Shown one piece after another: positions 50,666 through 59,878 of a DNA stretch of 64,000 nt (positions are counted from its first letter, which is position 1; each line of letters starts with the position of its first letter). The stretch comes from Kribbella sp. CA-293567 (lineage in GTDB: Bacteria; Actinomycetota; Actinomycetes; Propionibacteriales; Kribbellaceae). The position numbers and the translations under genes were made by a program. The notes beneath the pieces were generated by a model. That model searched no databases. It saw only the letters and a program-made list of their open reading frames with translations, and was not told where the DNA came from. Location: NCBI RefSeq assembly GCF_027627575.1, contig NZ_CP114065.1, positions 248,001 to 312,000 of the forward strand, given 5' to 3'.

Positions 50666-51467
50666 TCGACGGCTCCCCGGGGGCGAGGCCCAGATAGGCG
50701 TCGGCGACGGCCGGCGCGGCGCGGACCTCGTCCGGCGTACCGGTCGCGATCACCTCTCCGAAGTCGAGTACCACGACCTGGTCGCAGACGCCCATCACCA
50801 GATCCATGTGGTGTTCCACCAGCACGACCGCCGTCTTGCCGGTCAACGCCCGGATCCGGGCCGCCAGTTCGTCCGTCTCCGCCATCGACAGGCCGCTCGC
50901 GGGTTCGTCGAGCAGCAGCAGTTCCGGCTCGGAGACGAGTGCCCGGGCGAGAGCGACCCGCTTGCGCGAGCCGTACGGCAGCGCGCTGGGGAGCAGGTCG
51001 CGTACGTCGGCCAGGTCGAGCTCGGCCAGCAGCCGCAGCGACCGGCTGCGCAGTTCGTCCTCGTCACGAGCAGCTTTGGCGGTGCCGAGAAGCGCCGCCA
51101 CTGATCCGGTCCGGGCGAACCTGCCGGCACCGGTCATCACGTTCTCCAGCACGGTGAGGCCACCGAACAGGCCGAGCCCCTGGAGCGTACGGGCGATGCC
51201 GAGCCGGGCGAGCTGGTCCGGCCGGTGAGCGGGCAGCGGCCGGCCCTTCCAGCGCAGCTGCCCTGCCTCCGGCCGGAGGAAGCCACAGATCACGTTGAAC
51301 AAGGTCGTCTTGCCCGCGCCGTTGGGCCCGATCACCCCCACCACACTGCGCGGCGGGATGCTCAGCGAGACCTCACGGAGCGCGACCAGGCCGCCGAACC
51401 TGACCGTGACGCCGGTGACGTCCAGCAGCTTCTCAGGGGAAGGGTCGTTGTGGAGGGGGACACTCAT
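50658..51467 (-). CDS. Branched-chain amino acid type ABC ATPase (LivG)
   Basis: First gene of the Liv-type operon, 269 residues. Walker A GPNGAGKTT, a signature LPYGSRKRVALARAL, Walker B LLLLDEPASGLS and VEHHMDLVMGVCD are visible. The start is ATG 51467 with AAGGAG upstream; a longer frame to 51542 would run into the divergent promoter. The order livG-livF-livH-livM-binding protein differs from the E. coli order. A LAL regulator is divergent. Confidence 0.92.
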   Translation of the reverse strand: MSVPLHNDPSPEKLLDVTGVTVRFGGLVALREVSLSIPPRSVVGVIGPNGAGKTTLFNVICGFLRPEAGQLRWKGRPLPAHRPDQLARLGIARTLQGLGLFGGLTVLENVMTGAGRFARTGSVAALLGTAKAARDEDELRSRSLRLLAELDLADVRDLLPSALPYGSRKRVALARALVSEPELLLLDEPASGLSMAETDELAARIRALTGKTAVVLVEHHMDLVMGVCDQVVVLDFGEVIATGTPDEVRAAPAVADAYLGLAPGEPSSA

Positions 51468-51626
51468 GTGTGACTCCTTCCCGAGGCCGACAGTGAGCAG
51501 CAGTCTGGGCCGATCGCTCGCGGGGGGCATCGGTAGAACCACCAGTCATGTGGTCCTGTCTCGTCACAGGCGGTAATTCGGCCCCAGCCCTTCCGTGCTC
51601 GGGCCAGGCAACCTTTACTGGTCGGT

Positions 51627-54293
51627 ATGGCTGCCGAGGTCGTACTCCGCGGGCGGGATCAGGAGCGCGCCACAGTGCAGGAACTGCTGGCAGCCTCTCG
51701 AGCCGGCCAGGGCTCCGCGTTGGTGATCACCGGTGGCTCCGGAACGGGCAAGTCCTCGCTCTTGAAGGCCGCTCCGACCGCCGGCTTCCGCGTACTGACG
51801 GCGCAAGGCGTACCGGCCGAGTCTGCGCTCGAGCCCGCGGGTCTGCACCGCTTGCTGCAGCCGCTGACCGATCGGCTCCCCGAGTCATTGCGACTGGCAA
51901 CGGGATTGGCGCCGGGCTCTCCGTCCAGCACCTTCGCGCGGCAGACCGAGCTGCATCGGCTGCTGTGCGAACTGGCGACCGAGGATCCGGTGCTCGTCCT
52001 CGTCGACGACGCCGGCTCGCTCGACCGGCCGTCCCTGGAAGCACTGGCCTTCGTCGCTCGCCGCGCCGCGGGCCACCGGCTGGCGGTGCTGTTCGCGCTG
52101 GAACCCCACCGGGGTGAGAATCCCCTGACCGGCCTCCCCGTCCTGGAGTTGCGGCCGCTCGACGACCCTGCGGCGATGGAGGTGCTGTCCGATCTCAGTC
52201 CACTCGGGCTGTCGGAGGACTTCGCCGAAGAGGTGCTCCGGCTGGCCGGCGGCAATCCGCTGGCGCTGACCGAGCTGGCGAGGACGGGAGAGCTACCGCC
52301 GGACAGTGCGTTGCGGGCGCGCCTCAGAGCCCGCTTCGACGCTCTGTCGCCGGATACCCGGCGGCTCGTCCTGCTCGCGGTGGCCGACGAAGACCTGGAA
52401 CTCGACTCCGTCATCCGCGCGGAACTGGAGACCGAAGCGCTGGAAGAGGCCCGGGCCGGCGGCCTGCTCGTACTGCGTGGCGAGCGCGTCGAGCTGGCGA
52501 CCCAGCTGACCCGCTCCGTACTGCGAACCGAGGTCCCGGTCAGCGACCATCGGCAGGCCCACGCGTTGCTGGCGGACGTGCTCGACTCCGAGCAGCACAC
52601 GTCGCGCTGGCTGTGGCACCGGGCAGCGATGAGCCGCGAGCCGATCGAGGGTCAGGCCGGCGAACTCGGCGCCGCGGCCGCGCGCGCACGGCGTACGGGC
52701 GATTATCCGGCGGCTTCGCTGGCGTCCGAACGCGCGGCCTCACTGGCAAGGTCACCGCAGGACAAGGCCGCCCATCTGCTCGCCGCGGCGGCCGACGAGT
52801 GGTCGACCGGGCGGCCACGGCGGTCCCGCGCGATGCTTCGTGAAGCTGCCGTCCACGTTCGCGGGCGAGAGCTGCGCGGGCTGGCGGACTTCGTCCGTGG
52901 CGGGATCGAACTGGGCGACAGCGTCCCCGGTACGGCGGTCCGCAGCCTGCTGAAGGCCTCCGACGAACTGCTCGACTCGCATCGCCCGTTGGCCGTCACC
53001 GCCTTGGTCTTCGCTGCCGAGGCCGCGAGCATCGCGGGCGACCAGGCCGATCACGCCACCACCGCCGCGCGCGCGGCCGCCCTTCGCCGGACGGACGAAC
53101 CGCCGGCCACGGCGCTGATGTTCGACCACCTCGAAGGGATGGCCGCCACCTTCGCCGGGGACCATCTCGCCGCCAGGCCCGCCCTCGACCGAGCGGTGCG
53201 GCTGGCGACCGAACTGCCGGATCCGCGATCGAAGATCTGGGGCAGCCAGGCCGCTTATGTTCTCGGCCGCGCCAGCCGTTCGCTGGAGCTGGCGACCCAG
53301 GCGGCGGCAGCAGCGCGTGACACCGGGATGACCTCGCTCGTGCCATGGGCGCTGGTCTACAAGTCACTGGCCGCGCTGCTGCTCGACCAGCACTCGATCT
53401 CGCTGGACTCTTCGCTGGAAGGCGTGCGCGAGGCGACCGCGATGGGCCAGCCCAACACGGTGGTCGACCACCTGACGATCCTGGCGTTGATGGCGGCGTT
53501 GCAGGGCGACAAGACCACCGCTGTCCACCGGCTGCACCTGGCCGCCGCCGACGTCAGCCGCCGTGGCCTCGGCCGGCCCAGCACCTTCGGGTCCTGGACG
53601 CTGGCGTGTGTGGACCTCGTCGACAACCGGCCTGCCGACGCACTCAACCGGCTGCGGCTGCTCGCCGTCGACACCGGTCGCGTGCACCCCGGTATCAAGG
53701 TGATGACCGCGCCGCACTTCGTCGAGGCCGCGGTGGCCTGCGGCCGGCAGGCGGCGGCTGCCAAGGTGCTTCAGCAGTTCGAGGGCTGGGCGACCGGGAC
53801 GGGCTGCCCGGCAAGGCTGGCGCTCTCCCATCGTTCGCATGCCCTGCTGGCCGGCACTCATCCCTCGGCGGACGAGCACTTCCGCGAAGCGATCCGGCTG
53901 CACCGGGTCGGCGGTACGCCGATGGAACTGGCCAAGACCGAGCTGTTCTACGGTCACCGGCTCCGGCGCGATCGCCAGCCCAAGGCCGCGCGGGAGCACC
54001 TCCGCGACGCCTTGCGGATCTTCCAGCAGTACGACTCCGACCACTTCGTCGGCCTGGTCAGGGCCGAACTGCGGGCCTCCGGCGACACCATCGCGCCCAC
54101 CCGGACGACCGCCACCGCCGAGTTGACGCCGCAGCAGTCGCAGATCGCCCGGCTGGCTGCCGAAGGTGCGACCAACCGGGAGATCGGGGCGCAGTTGTTC
54201 ATCAGCCACCGCACGGTGGAACACCATCTGCGCAACATCTTCGCCCGGCTGGAGGTGCGCTCCCGGGTCGAGCTGGCCCGGTTGCTGGGATAG
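51627..54293 (+). CDS. LAL-type LuxR family regulator with N-terminal ATPase
   Basis: A large ATP-binding transcription activator (888 residues). Walker A is TGGSGTGKSS (35-44); a Walker B-like VLVLVDDAGSLD is near 125-136. The middle is TPR-like helices. The C-terminal LuxR helix-turn-helix (about 828-888) reads LTPQQSQIARLAAEGATNRE and LFISHRTVEHHLRNIFARLE. Its place divergent from the livGFHMK-cutinase operon makes it the first candidate regulator of that operon. The inducer is unknown. It may be translated from a leaderless or short-leader mRNA, since no strong binding site precedes ATG 51627. Confidence 0.88.
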   Translation: MAAEVVLRGRDQERATVQELLAASRAGQGSALVITGGSGTGKSSLLKAAPTAGFRVLTAQGVPAESALEPAGLHRLLQPLTDRLPESLRLATGLAPGSPSSTFARQTELHRLLCELATEDPVLVLVDDAGSLDRPSLEALAFVARRAAGHRLAVLFALEPHRGENPLTGLPVLELRPLDDPAAMEVLSDLSPLGLSEDFAEEVLRLAGGNPLALTELARTGELPPDSALRARLRARFDALSPDTRRLVLLAVADEDLELDSVIRAELETEALEEARAGGLLVLRGERVELATQLTRSVLRTEVPVSDHRQAHALLADVLDSEQHTSRWLWHRAAMSREPIEGQAGELGAAAARARRTGDYPAASLASERAASLARSPQDKAAHLLAAAADEWSTGRPRRSRAMLREAAVHVRGRELRGLADFVRGGIELGDSVPGTAVRSLLKASDELLDSHRPLAVTALVFAAEAASIAGDQADHATTAARAAALRRTDEPPATALMFDHLEGMAATFAGDHLAARPALDRAVRLATELPDPRSKIWGSQAAYVLGRASRSLELATQAAAAARDTGMTSLVPWALVYKSLAALLLDQHSISLDSSLEGVREATAMGQPNTVVDHLTILALMAALQGDKTTAVHRLHLAAADVSRRGLGRPSTFGSWTLACVDLVDNRPADALNRLRLLAVDTGRVHPGIKVMTAPHFVEAAVACGRQAAAAKVLQQFEGWATGTGCPARLALSHRSHALLAGTHPSADEHFREAIRLHRVGGTPMELAKTELFYGHRLRRDRQPKAAREHLRDALRIFQQYDSDHFVGLVRAELRASGDTIAPTRTTATAELTPQQSQIARLAAEGATNREIGAQLFISHRTVEHHLRNIFARLEVRSRVELARLLG

Positions 54294-54327
54294 CGGCCGA
54301 TGACCTCTGCTCTGACACGATGACGGC

Positions 54328-55938
54328 GTGACGGATGACGAGCGGTCGACACCTTGGCGTGGCTGGCAGCGAGCGGCGCTGGCCTCCCTCGCCGTCTGTG
54401 GTGCCTCACTCGCCTTCTTGCTCGCGTTCGCGTCCACCCAGTGGCCTTGGCGGATGCCGGATTTCGCGCCGACCCGGCTCTGGCTGGCGGTGCTCCTGAC
54501 AATCGTCGCGCTGGCAGCCGTTCCGTTGCTGTTCCGCTTCTCGCGCCGCAAGGGCCGTACGGCGCGGATGGTGGACGGCGGGGTGACCGCGGCCGGTGTG
54601 CTCGGCGTGGCAGCCGTCCTGTACTTCGCCCCGGACACGAACCCAGCAGTCGGTGTCGGCGCTCGAGTGCCCTTGCTGCTCACCGCTTCGGTATTGCTCG
54701 TCGTCGCGGGTGGCTCGTCGATGGCCGCGTCCGCGCTCGACCCGGCGCCGCCGCTCGCCCGCGGACCGCTGCTGGCCAGGACCGCGGTGCCACTGGCCCT
54801 CGTATTGGTGATGGTGCTCGGCGTCCTGCCGCTCTGGCGCGCGTACGCGCTCACCACCAACGAGTACGTGAGTGATTCGCGGTCACCGGTCGCACCGATC
54901 GCGTGGTCGGAGCTGACCGGCCAGGTGGCCTGGTCCAGCAGGTCGAACGGTTACAACTCCGACGGCTTCCGCAATGCCGTGAGTACGCCGTACGGGGTGG
55001 CCACCACCCGGACGATCGGCAGCGTCGAGATGCTCGATCCGGCCACCGGCGAGCTGCGCTGGCGGTACTCACGGTCGGACTCCGACGGCCTGCCCGATCT
55101 CACCGTCACCGGCGACGGCCGGTTCCTGCTCGTGTCGTTCGACGATGTCGGCTACCTCCTGCTCGATGCCGACACCGGCGAACGCAAGGCGGCCTGGCCG
55201 GGCAGGACCCAGGATCACGACGTTCTGTCCGCCGACCCACTGCTCACCGGTGAGGCCGTCGGCAAGGGCTCGGACAAGCTGCGCGGTGTCGATGCTGATG
55301 GCAACGACCGGTGGACCTTCGAACCCGGCCGGTGCACCAGCATCACCGCCGTCGCCACGGCGGACACCGCGCTGGCCTCCTTCCACCGGAGCTGCGGCAA
55401 GGACCCCGACGAGCTGACCGCGCTCGATCTCCGGAGTGGGAGGAAGCTGTGGAGCCGGGCCGAGAAGTGGTCCGCGAGCCCGGTGGTGGCCGGCGGTCTG
55501 GTGGTCGGGCTACGGACGGACCGCGAGCTGGTGGGGATGGAGGCCCGCACCGGTGACGTGAAATGGCGCTGGCAGTTGCCGGCCGCGCTGTCGTGCGAGA
55601 CCAAGCTGTTCGAGGCGGACCAGAAGGTCGTGCTGCTCAACTGCCCGGCCGGCACGGACAAGACCCAGACGGTGGTGACGGTGATCGACGCCACCACCGG
55701 CGTGGTCGGCTGGCAGCGGACGGCGCCGATCGACACTTCCGCGAAGCCGGCGGTGACGACTGACGGCCGGGTGGTGTCGTTCGTCGACCTGCCGGCCGGG
55801 TGCAGGCTGAACGTGGTCGAGGAGACCGGCTACCGCGCCGCTCCGGTGCCGGACGAGGTCCGCTGTCCCCTGGGGCTTCGGGCCGTGGGCAACGTCGTAC
55901 TGGCGCGGGGGAAGGACTCGCTCATCGCGTTGCGTTGA
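54328..55938 (+). CDS. Membrane protein with PQQ-like beta-propeller domain
   Basis: Residues about 10-180 contain four to five transmembrane helices (LAVCGASLAFLLAFA, LAVLLTIVALAAVPLLFRF, LALVLVMVLGVLPLW). The remaining 350 residues form an extracellular PQQ-like repeat propeller with blade motifs such as LDPATGELRWRYSRSD, LDADTGERKAAWPG, LDLRSGRKLWSR and IDATTGVVGWQR. Such domains usually act as protein-binding scaffolds; no enzyme residues are seen. The start is GTG 54328. The 3' end overlaps the convergent flavoprotein gene by 17 bases. Confidence 0.82.
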   Translation: MTDDERSTPWRGWQRAALASLAVCGASLAFLLAFASTQWPWRMPDFAPTRLWLAVLLTIVALAAVPLLFRFSRRKGRTARMVDGGVTAAGVLGVAAVLYFAPDTNPAVGVGARVPLLLTASVLLVVAGGSSMAASALDPAPPLARGPLLARTAVPLALVLVMVLGVLPLWRAYALTTNEYVSDSRSPVAPIAWSELTGQVAWSSRSNGYNSDGFRNAVSTPYGVATTRTIGSVEMLDPATGELRWRYSRSDSDGLPDLTVTGDGRFLLVSFDDVGYLLLDADTGERKAAWPGRTQDHDVLSADPLLTGEAVGKGSDKLRGVDADGNDRWTFEPGRCTSITAVATADTALASFHRSCGKDPDELTALDLRSGRKLWSRAEKWSASPVVAGGLVVGLRTDRELVGMEARTGDVKWRWQLPAALSCETKLFEADQKVVLLNCPAGTDKTQTVVTVIDATTGVVGWQRTAPIDTSAKPAVTTDGRVVSFVDLPAGCRLNVVEETGYRAAPVPDEVRCPLGLRAVGNVVLARGKDSLIALR

Positions 55939-57514
55939 GCCTCGGCGGAAGAAGGATGCCGGGGTTGAGGATGCCGTTCGGGTCGAGCACCTGCTTGACC
56001 GCCTGCAGTGCCTCGATGGCGAGTGGGCCGACCTCGGCCACGTAGGCCTCGCGGTGGTCGGTGCCCACCGCGTGGTGGTGGGTGATGGTGCCGCCCGCCG
56101 CGGCGATCGCCTGACCGGCCGCGGCTTTCGCCTTGCGCCATTGGGTGACCGGCTCGTCCGTCTGGGCGGAGACGACGGTGAAGTAGAGCGAGGCGCCGGT
56201 CTCGTAGACGTGCGAGACGTGGCAGAGCACGATCGGCGGTGTGCCCTGACCGGACAGTGAGCTGACCAGCGCCTCGGTGACGCGGGCCTTCAGAGCAGGT
56301 AGTGCCGACCAGAAGCCGGCCGTCTCGAGGGTCTCCACCAGCGCGCCTTCGTCGAGCAGGGGATCGCGGAGGTACGGAGCGCGGTACCGGCCTTGGCGCC
56401 ACGTCTCGCCGGGGCCTTCTCCGACCGGCTCGCCGCCGGCCGCTGTCAGGACCTCGGCCACCTCGGCGCGGCGTACCGCAGTACGGGGGCCTTCGAAGCC
56501 GACGATCGCCAGCACTCCGCCGGAGCCACCACCGAGGACATCAGGATCGGCCAGGTTGATCGCGGTCTCGGCTTCGTCGGACAGCCGCAGGACGGTCGGC
56601 AACGGCCCGTCCTGCGCGAGCCGGCGGATCGCGGCCAGGCCCTGGTCGAACGACTCGAAGCGCCAGCCCTCGAAGGACCGCTCGGTGGGACGTGGGCGGA
56701 TCCGCAGGACGACGCTGGTGATGATGCCGAGAGCGCCTTCGGAACCGAGCACGAGCTGGCGGAGATCCGGACCTGCTGCCGACATCGGGGCGTGGCCGAG
56801 CTCGATGGTGCCGCGCGGGGTCGCGAGCGTGAGGCCGACGACCATCTGGTCGAAGCGTCCGTACCCCGCGGAGGACTGCCCGCTCGACCGGGTCGCCGCA
56901 TAGCCGCCGATGCTCGCGCCCTCGTAGGACTGCGGAAAGTGCCCGAGCGTGTAGCCGTGCTCGGCCAGCAGAGCCTCGGCAGCGGTACCGCGGACGCCCG
57001 CCTCGATCGTCGCCGTCCTGGAGACCTCGTCGACCGCAACCAGGCGATCGAGCCGGCTCAAATCGACCGCCACGAACTGAGTGTCCTGTGGCGCCAGCCC
57101 GCCGACCACCGAGGTGCCACCGGCGAACGGGACTACGGCGATGCGCTGCTCGGAGCACGCGGCCAGCAGAGCCTGTACGTCGTCGTGGGAGCCGGGGTAG
57201 ACGACCGCGGCAGGCATGTCGGTGGTGTCGCCCGCGCGGTGGCGCAGGAGATCAGGAGTCGAGTAGCCGCGAGTGTGGGCCCAGCGGGTCTCCAGATCCG
57301 TCTTCACGTACTCCGCGCCGAGCACCTTCTCCAGCAGCGCGATGGTGTCGTCGCCGGCGCCGGCCCTCGGCACCGGAGACACAGGAGCCGGCGGGCGGCG
57401 TACGCCGAGGTGTTTGAGCGCCTCCAACGCGGCGGCCGGCACCTCGACCACCTGGGCCGGGTCGCCCCAGCGGCCGGGCGTGAGCTTGACCACCGCAAGG
57501 TCGGACTCGGTCAT
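55922..57514 (-). CDS. FAD-binding oxidase, alkylglycerone-phosphate synthase-like
   Basis: A VAO-family flavoprotein of 530 residues. The FAD-binding domain holds AAVVYPGSHDDVQALLAACS, VPFAGGTSVVGGL and YEGASIGGYAATRSSGQSSA; ETRWAHTRGYSTPDLLRHRAG resembles the ADPS N-terminal region. The C-terminal cap includes HVSHVYETGASLYFTVV and the HHHAVGTDHR motif, a hallmark of ADPS relatives, before DPNGILNPG. The start is ATG 57514. It is divergent from tetR-glpD, so a role in glycerol-ether or glycerolipid metabolism is plausible. A dehydrogenase for another hydroxy acid remains possible. Confidence 0.82.
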   Translation of the reverse strand: MTESDLAVVKLTPGRWGDPAQVVEVPAAALEALKHLGVRRPPAPVSPVPRAGAGDDTIALLEKVLGAEYVKTDLETRWAHTRGYSTPDLLRHRAGDTTDMPAAVVYPGSHDDVQALLAACSEQRIAVVPFAGGTSVVGGLAPQDTQFVAVDLSRLDRLVAVDEVSRTATIEAGVRGTAAEALLAEHGYTLGHFPQSYEGASIGGYAATRSSGQSSAGYGRFDQMVVGLTLATPRGTIELGHAPMSAAGPDLRQLVLGSEGALGIITSVVLRIRPRPTERSFEGWRFESFDQGLAAIRRLAQDGPLPTVLRLSDEAETAINLADPDVLGGGSGGVLAIVGFEGPRTAVRRAEVAEVLTAAGGEPVGEGPGETWRQGRYRAPYLRDPLLDEGALVETLETAGFWSALPALKARVTEALVSSLSGQGTPPIVLCHVSHVYETGASLYFTVVSAQTDEPVTQWRKAKAAAGQAIAAAGGTITHHHAVGTDHREAYVAEVGPLAIEALQAVKQVLDPNGILNPGILLPPRLNATR

Positions 57515-57559
57515 GGAGGCTCCCCATCTGAGGTCTTCGGAGGTAGCGTCGCGGAGGCG

Positions 57560-57598
57560 CTGCAACGCTGTTGCAGTCGGCCAAGTCGCTGATACACT
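57560..57598 (+). promoter_or_regulatory. TetR operator and promoter of the tetR-glpD unit
   Basis: CTGCAAC-GCT-GTTGCAG (57560-57576) is a perfect 7-bp inverted repeat. Its right half overlaps a TTGCAG -35 box (57571-57576), followed after 16 bases by TACACT (57593-57598). Transcription from this promoter would start about 7 bases on, at or next to GTG 57606, implying a leaderless message. Binding of the TetR protein here would block RNA polymerase. Confidence 0.6.
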
Positions 57599-57605
57599 CT
57601 GACGT

Positions 57606-58241
57606 GTGATGTCTCAGCGTAGCAGCGAAGCCGATACCGCCTCCAGCCCGACCGGATCGTCGCGCCCGACCCCGGCGAACGCGATCGGCGAGGAGCGGAT
57701 CCTCGACGCGGCGTACGAGTTGCTGCTGGCGATCGGTATGCGCCGGATGACGATGGCCGACATCGCCCGCCATGCGGAGGTCTCCCGGGCCACCCTCTAC
57801 CGGCGCTGGCCGAACGTGCAGGCGGTGGTCGCCGCGCTGATGACGCGGGAGTGGACCACGGCGCTGGTCTCCGCCTTCCAGCCCGACGCCGTCGACGGTC
57901 GCGCTCGGCTGGTCGAGGGAGTGGTCGAGGTGGTGGCCAAGACCCGGACGCATCCGCTGATGCGCAAGATCATCGAGCTGGACCCCGAGTTCCTCACGCC
58001 GTACCTGCTGGAGCGGCGCGGCAGCAGCACGGTCGCGCATCTCGCCCTGGTGAAGGCCGGGATCGAGTCCGGGCAGGCGGACGGTTCGATCCGGGCCGGC
58101 GATCCCGAGTGGATCTCCCGGCAGATCATCCTGGTCTCGCTCGCCTCCGCGGTGTCCGGACCGGTGCTGGCCGAGCCGAAGGAGTATCCGGAGCTGGACG
58201 AGGAGCTGCGGGTCATGCTGGTCAGGTACCTGACGCCATGA
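57606..58241 (+). CDS. TetR family regulator of the glpD/ADPS-like locus
   Basis: A repressor of about 211 residues. The HTH is at about 28-75 (ERILDAAYELLLAIGMRRMT, ARHAEVSRATLYRRWPNVQA). The start is GTG 57606 or ATG 57609; a promoter directly upstream suggests leaderless translation. Its stop overlaps the glpD ATG (ATGA, 58238-58241), so the regulator is co-produced with the dehydrogenase and probably represses both divergent units. Confidence 0.9.
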   Translation: MMSQRSSEADTASSPTGSSRPTPANAIGEERILDAAYELLLAIGMRRMTMADIARHAEVSRATLYRRWPNVQAVVAALMTREWTTALVSAFQPDAVDGRARLVEGVVEVVAKTRTHPLMRKIIELDPEFLTPYLLERRGSSTVAHLALVKAGIESGQADGSIRAGDPEWISRQIILVSLASAVSGPVLAEPKEYPELDEELRVMLVRYLTP

Positions 58242-59791
58242 TCGCGGTGGGCAACTCCAGCCTCAACGCGGCCCGCCGGACGCGTGAGCTCGACTCGCTC
58301 GACACCACCGGCCGGGTCGACGTGCTGGTGATCGGTGGCGGCGTCACCGGTGCTGGAGTGGCCCTCGACGCGGCTGCCCGCGGTCTGACCGTCGCGCTGG
58401 TCGAGAAGCACGACCTCGCCTTCGGTACCAGCCGCTGGAGCTCCAAGCTCGTTCACGGCGGCCTGCGGTATCTCGCCTCCGGTCAGGTGGGAATCGCCTA
58501 CGAGAGCGCCGTCGAGCGCGGCATCCTGATGAAGACGACCGCTCCCCATCTCGTCCACCCGGTGCCGCAGGTCGCGCCCTGGTTCCCGCAGGCCCGTTTC
58601 GCTCAGGCCGCGATGCTGCGCGGCGCCTTCCTCGGTGGCGACGTCCTCCGCACCTTCGCCCGCACCAGCGACGACTATCTGCCGCACTCCCGCCGGGTCA
58701 GCTCTGCCGAGGTGCTGCGTTATGCCCCGACCGTGCGGCCCGATGGCCTGCGCGGCGGCTTCCTCACCTGGGACGGCCAGCTGTACGACGACGCGCGGCT
58801 GGTGGTCGCGATCGCGCGCACCGCCGCGTCGTACGGCGCTCGCGTGATCACGCACTGCGCGGCCGAGCAGGTGACCGGGCGCGGGGCGGTGCTGGTGGAC
58901 CAGCTGTCCGGGCGGCGACTCGACCTGGATGCCGGCATCGTCATCAACGCGACCGGGATCTGGGCCGATCAGGTTGCCTCCGGCATCAAGCTCCGGCCGA
59001 GCCGGGGGACGCATCTGGTGCTGCCGCAATCGGCGTTCGGTGGGCTGTCGGCGGTGCTGACCGTGCCGGTGCCGGGGGAGCTGCGGCGGGTGGTGATGGC
59101 GATTCCGGCGCCTGACGGGCGGGTCTATGTCGGGCTGACCGATGAGGACGCGCCTGGCCCGGTCAGCGACGTGCCGCACGCGACCGAGGCGGAGATCGAC
59201 TTCCTGCTGACCACGATCAGTGCGGCCGTGCGAGTGCCATTGACGCGGGACGATCTGCTCGGCAGCTACGCGGGGCTGCGGCCGCTGCTCGACACCGGGC
59301 ACCACAAGGGGATCGGCAAGACGGCCGACATCTCCCGGCGGCATGCGGTGATCACCAGTCCTGACGGGGTGGTGACGATCGTGGGCGGGAAGCTGACGAC
59401 GTACCGGCGAATGGCGCAGGACGCGCTCGACACCGCCCTGCAGCAGTCCTCGGCCCGCCAGTCGCTGACAGCGCGGCGACCGTGTCTGACGCACCGGATT
59501 CCGCTGGTGGGAGCGGCAGATCGGGTACACCTGGCGGCGGTGCGGGCACCGGGCCGCTTCGTCGACCGGTACGGCGTGGAGGCGACTCAGGTGATCGCGG
59601 TCGAGCCTGCGCTGCTGCAGCCGATCGCGCCGGGGTTGTCGACGACACATGCCGAGCTGCGGTTCGCCGTACGGCACGAAGGGGCGATGACGGAGGACGA
59701 TCTGCTCGACCGGCGGACCCGGATCGGGTTGTCCGCGGTGGATCGGCTGCTGGCCCTGCCTGCCGCGCGCGAGGCCTTCGCCGCGGTGTGA
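58238..59791 (+). CDS. glpD: Aerobic glycerol-3-phosphate dehydrogenase
   Basis: Oxidises glycerol 3-phosphate to dihydroxyacetone phosphate and passes electrons to the quinone pool at the membrane. The FAD motif VLVIGGGVTGAGVALDAAAR (near residue 28) is followed by AFGTSRWSSKLVHGGLRYL. Substrate-side segments include ATGIWADQVA, SRGTHLVLP and VGLTDEDAPGPV, and LTTYRRMAQDALD is near 390. The length of 517 residues is short of the 570 or so of larger forms, with a smaller C-terminal cap. ATG 58238 overlaps the tetR stop. Confidence 0.92.
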   Translation: MIAVGNSSLNAARRTRELDSLDTTGRVDVLVIGGGVTGAGVALDAAARGLTVALVEKHDLAFGTSRWSSKLVHGGLRYLASGQVGIAYESAVERGILMKTTAPHLVHPVPQVAPWFPQARFAQAAMLRGAFLGGDVLRTFARTSDDYLPHSRRVSSAEVLRYAPTVRPDGLRGGFLTWDGQLYDDARLVVAIARTAASYGARVITHCAAEQVTGRGAVLVDQLSGRRLDLDAGIVINATGIWADQVASGIKLRPSRGTHLVLPQSAFGGLSAVLTVPVPGELRRVVMAIPAPDGRVYVGLTDEDAPGPVSDVPHATEAEIDFLLTTISAAVRVPLTRDDLLGSYAGLRPLLDTGHHKGIGKTADISRRHAVITSPDGVVTIVGGKLTTYRRMAQDALDTALQQSSARQSLTARRPCLTHRIPLVGAADRVHLAAVRAPGRFVDRYGVEATQVIAVEPALLQPIAPGLSTTHAELRFAVRHEGAMTEDDLLDRRTRIGLSAVDRLLALPAAREAFAAV

Positions 59792-59878
59792 CCCGGCGGT
59801 GAGTTGCAGCAACTGGCCTGTGGACAACCGCCCGGGGCTCCCACCAGCGGGTTAACTTGTCGGTGGGAGGTGAGGCGC

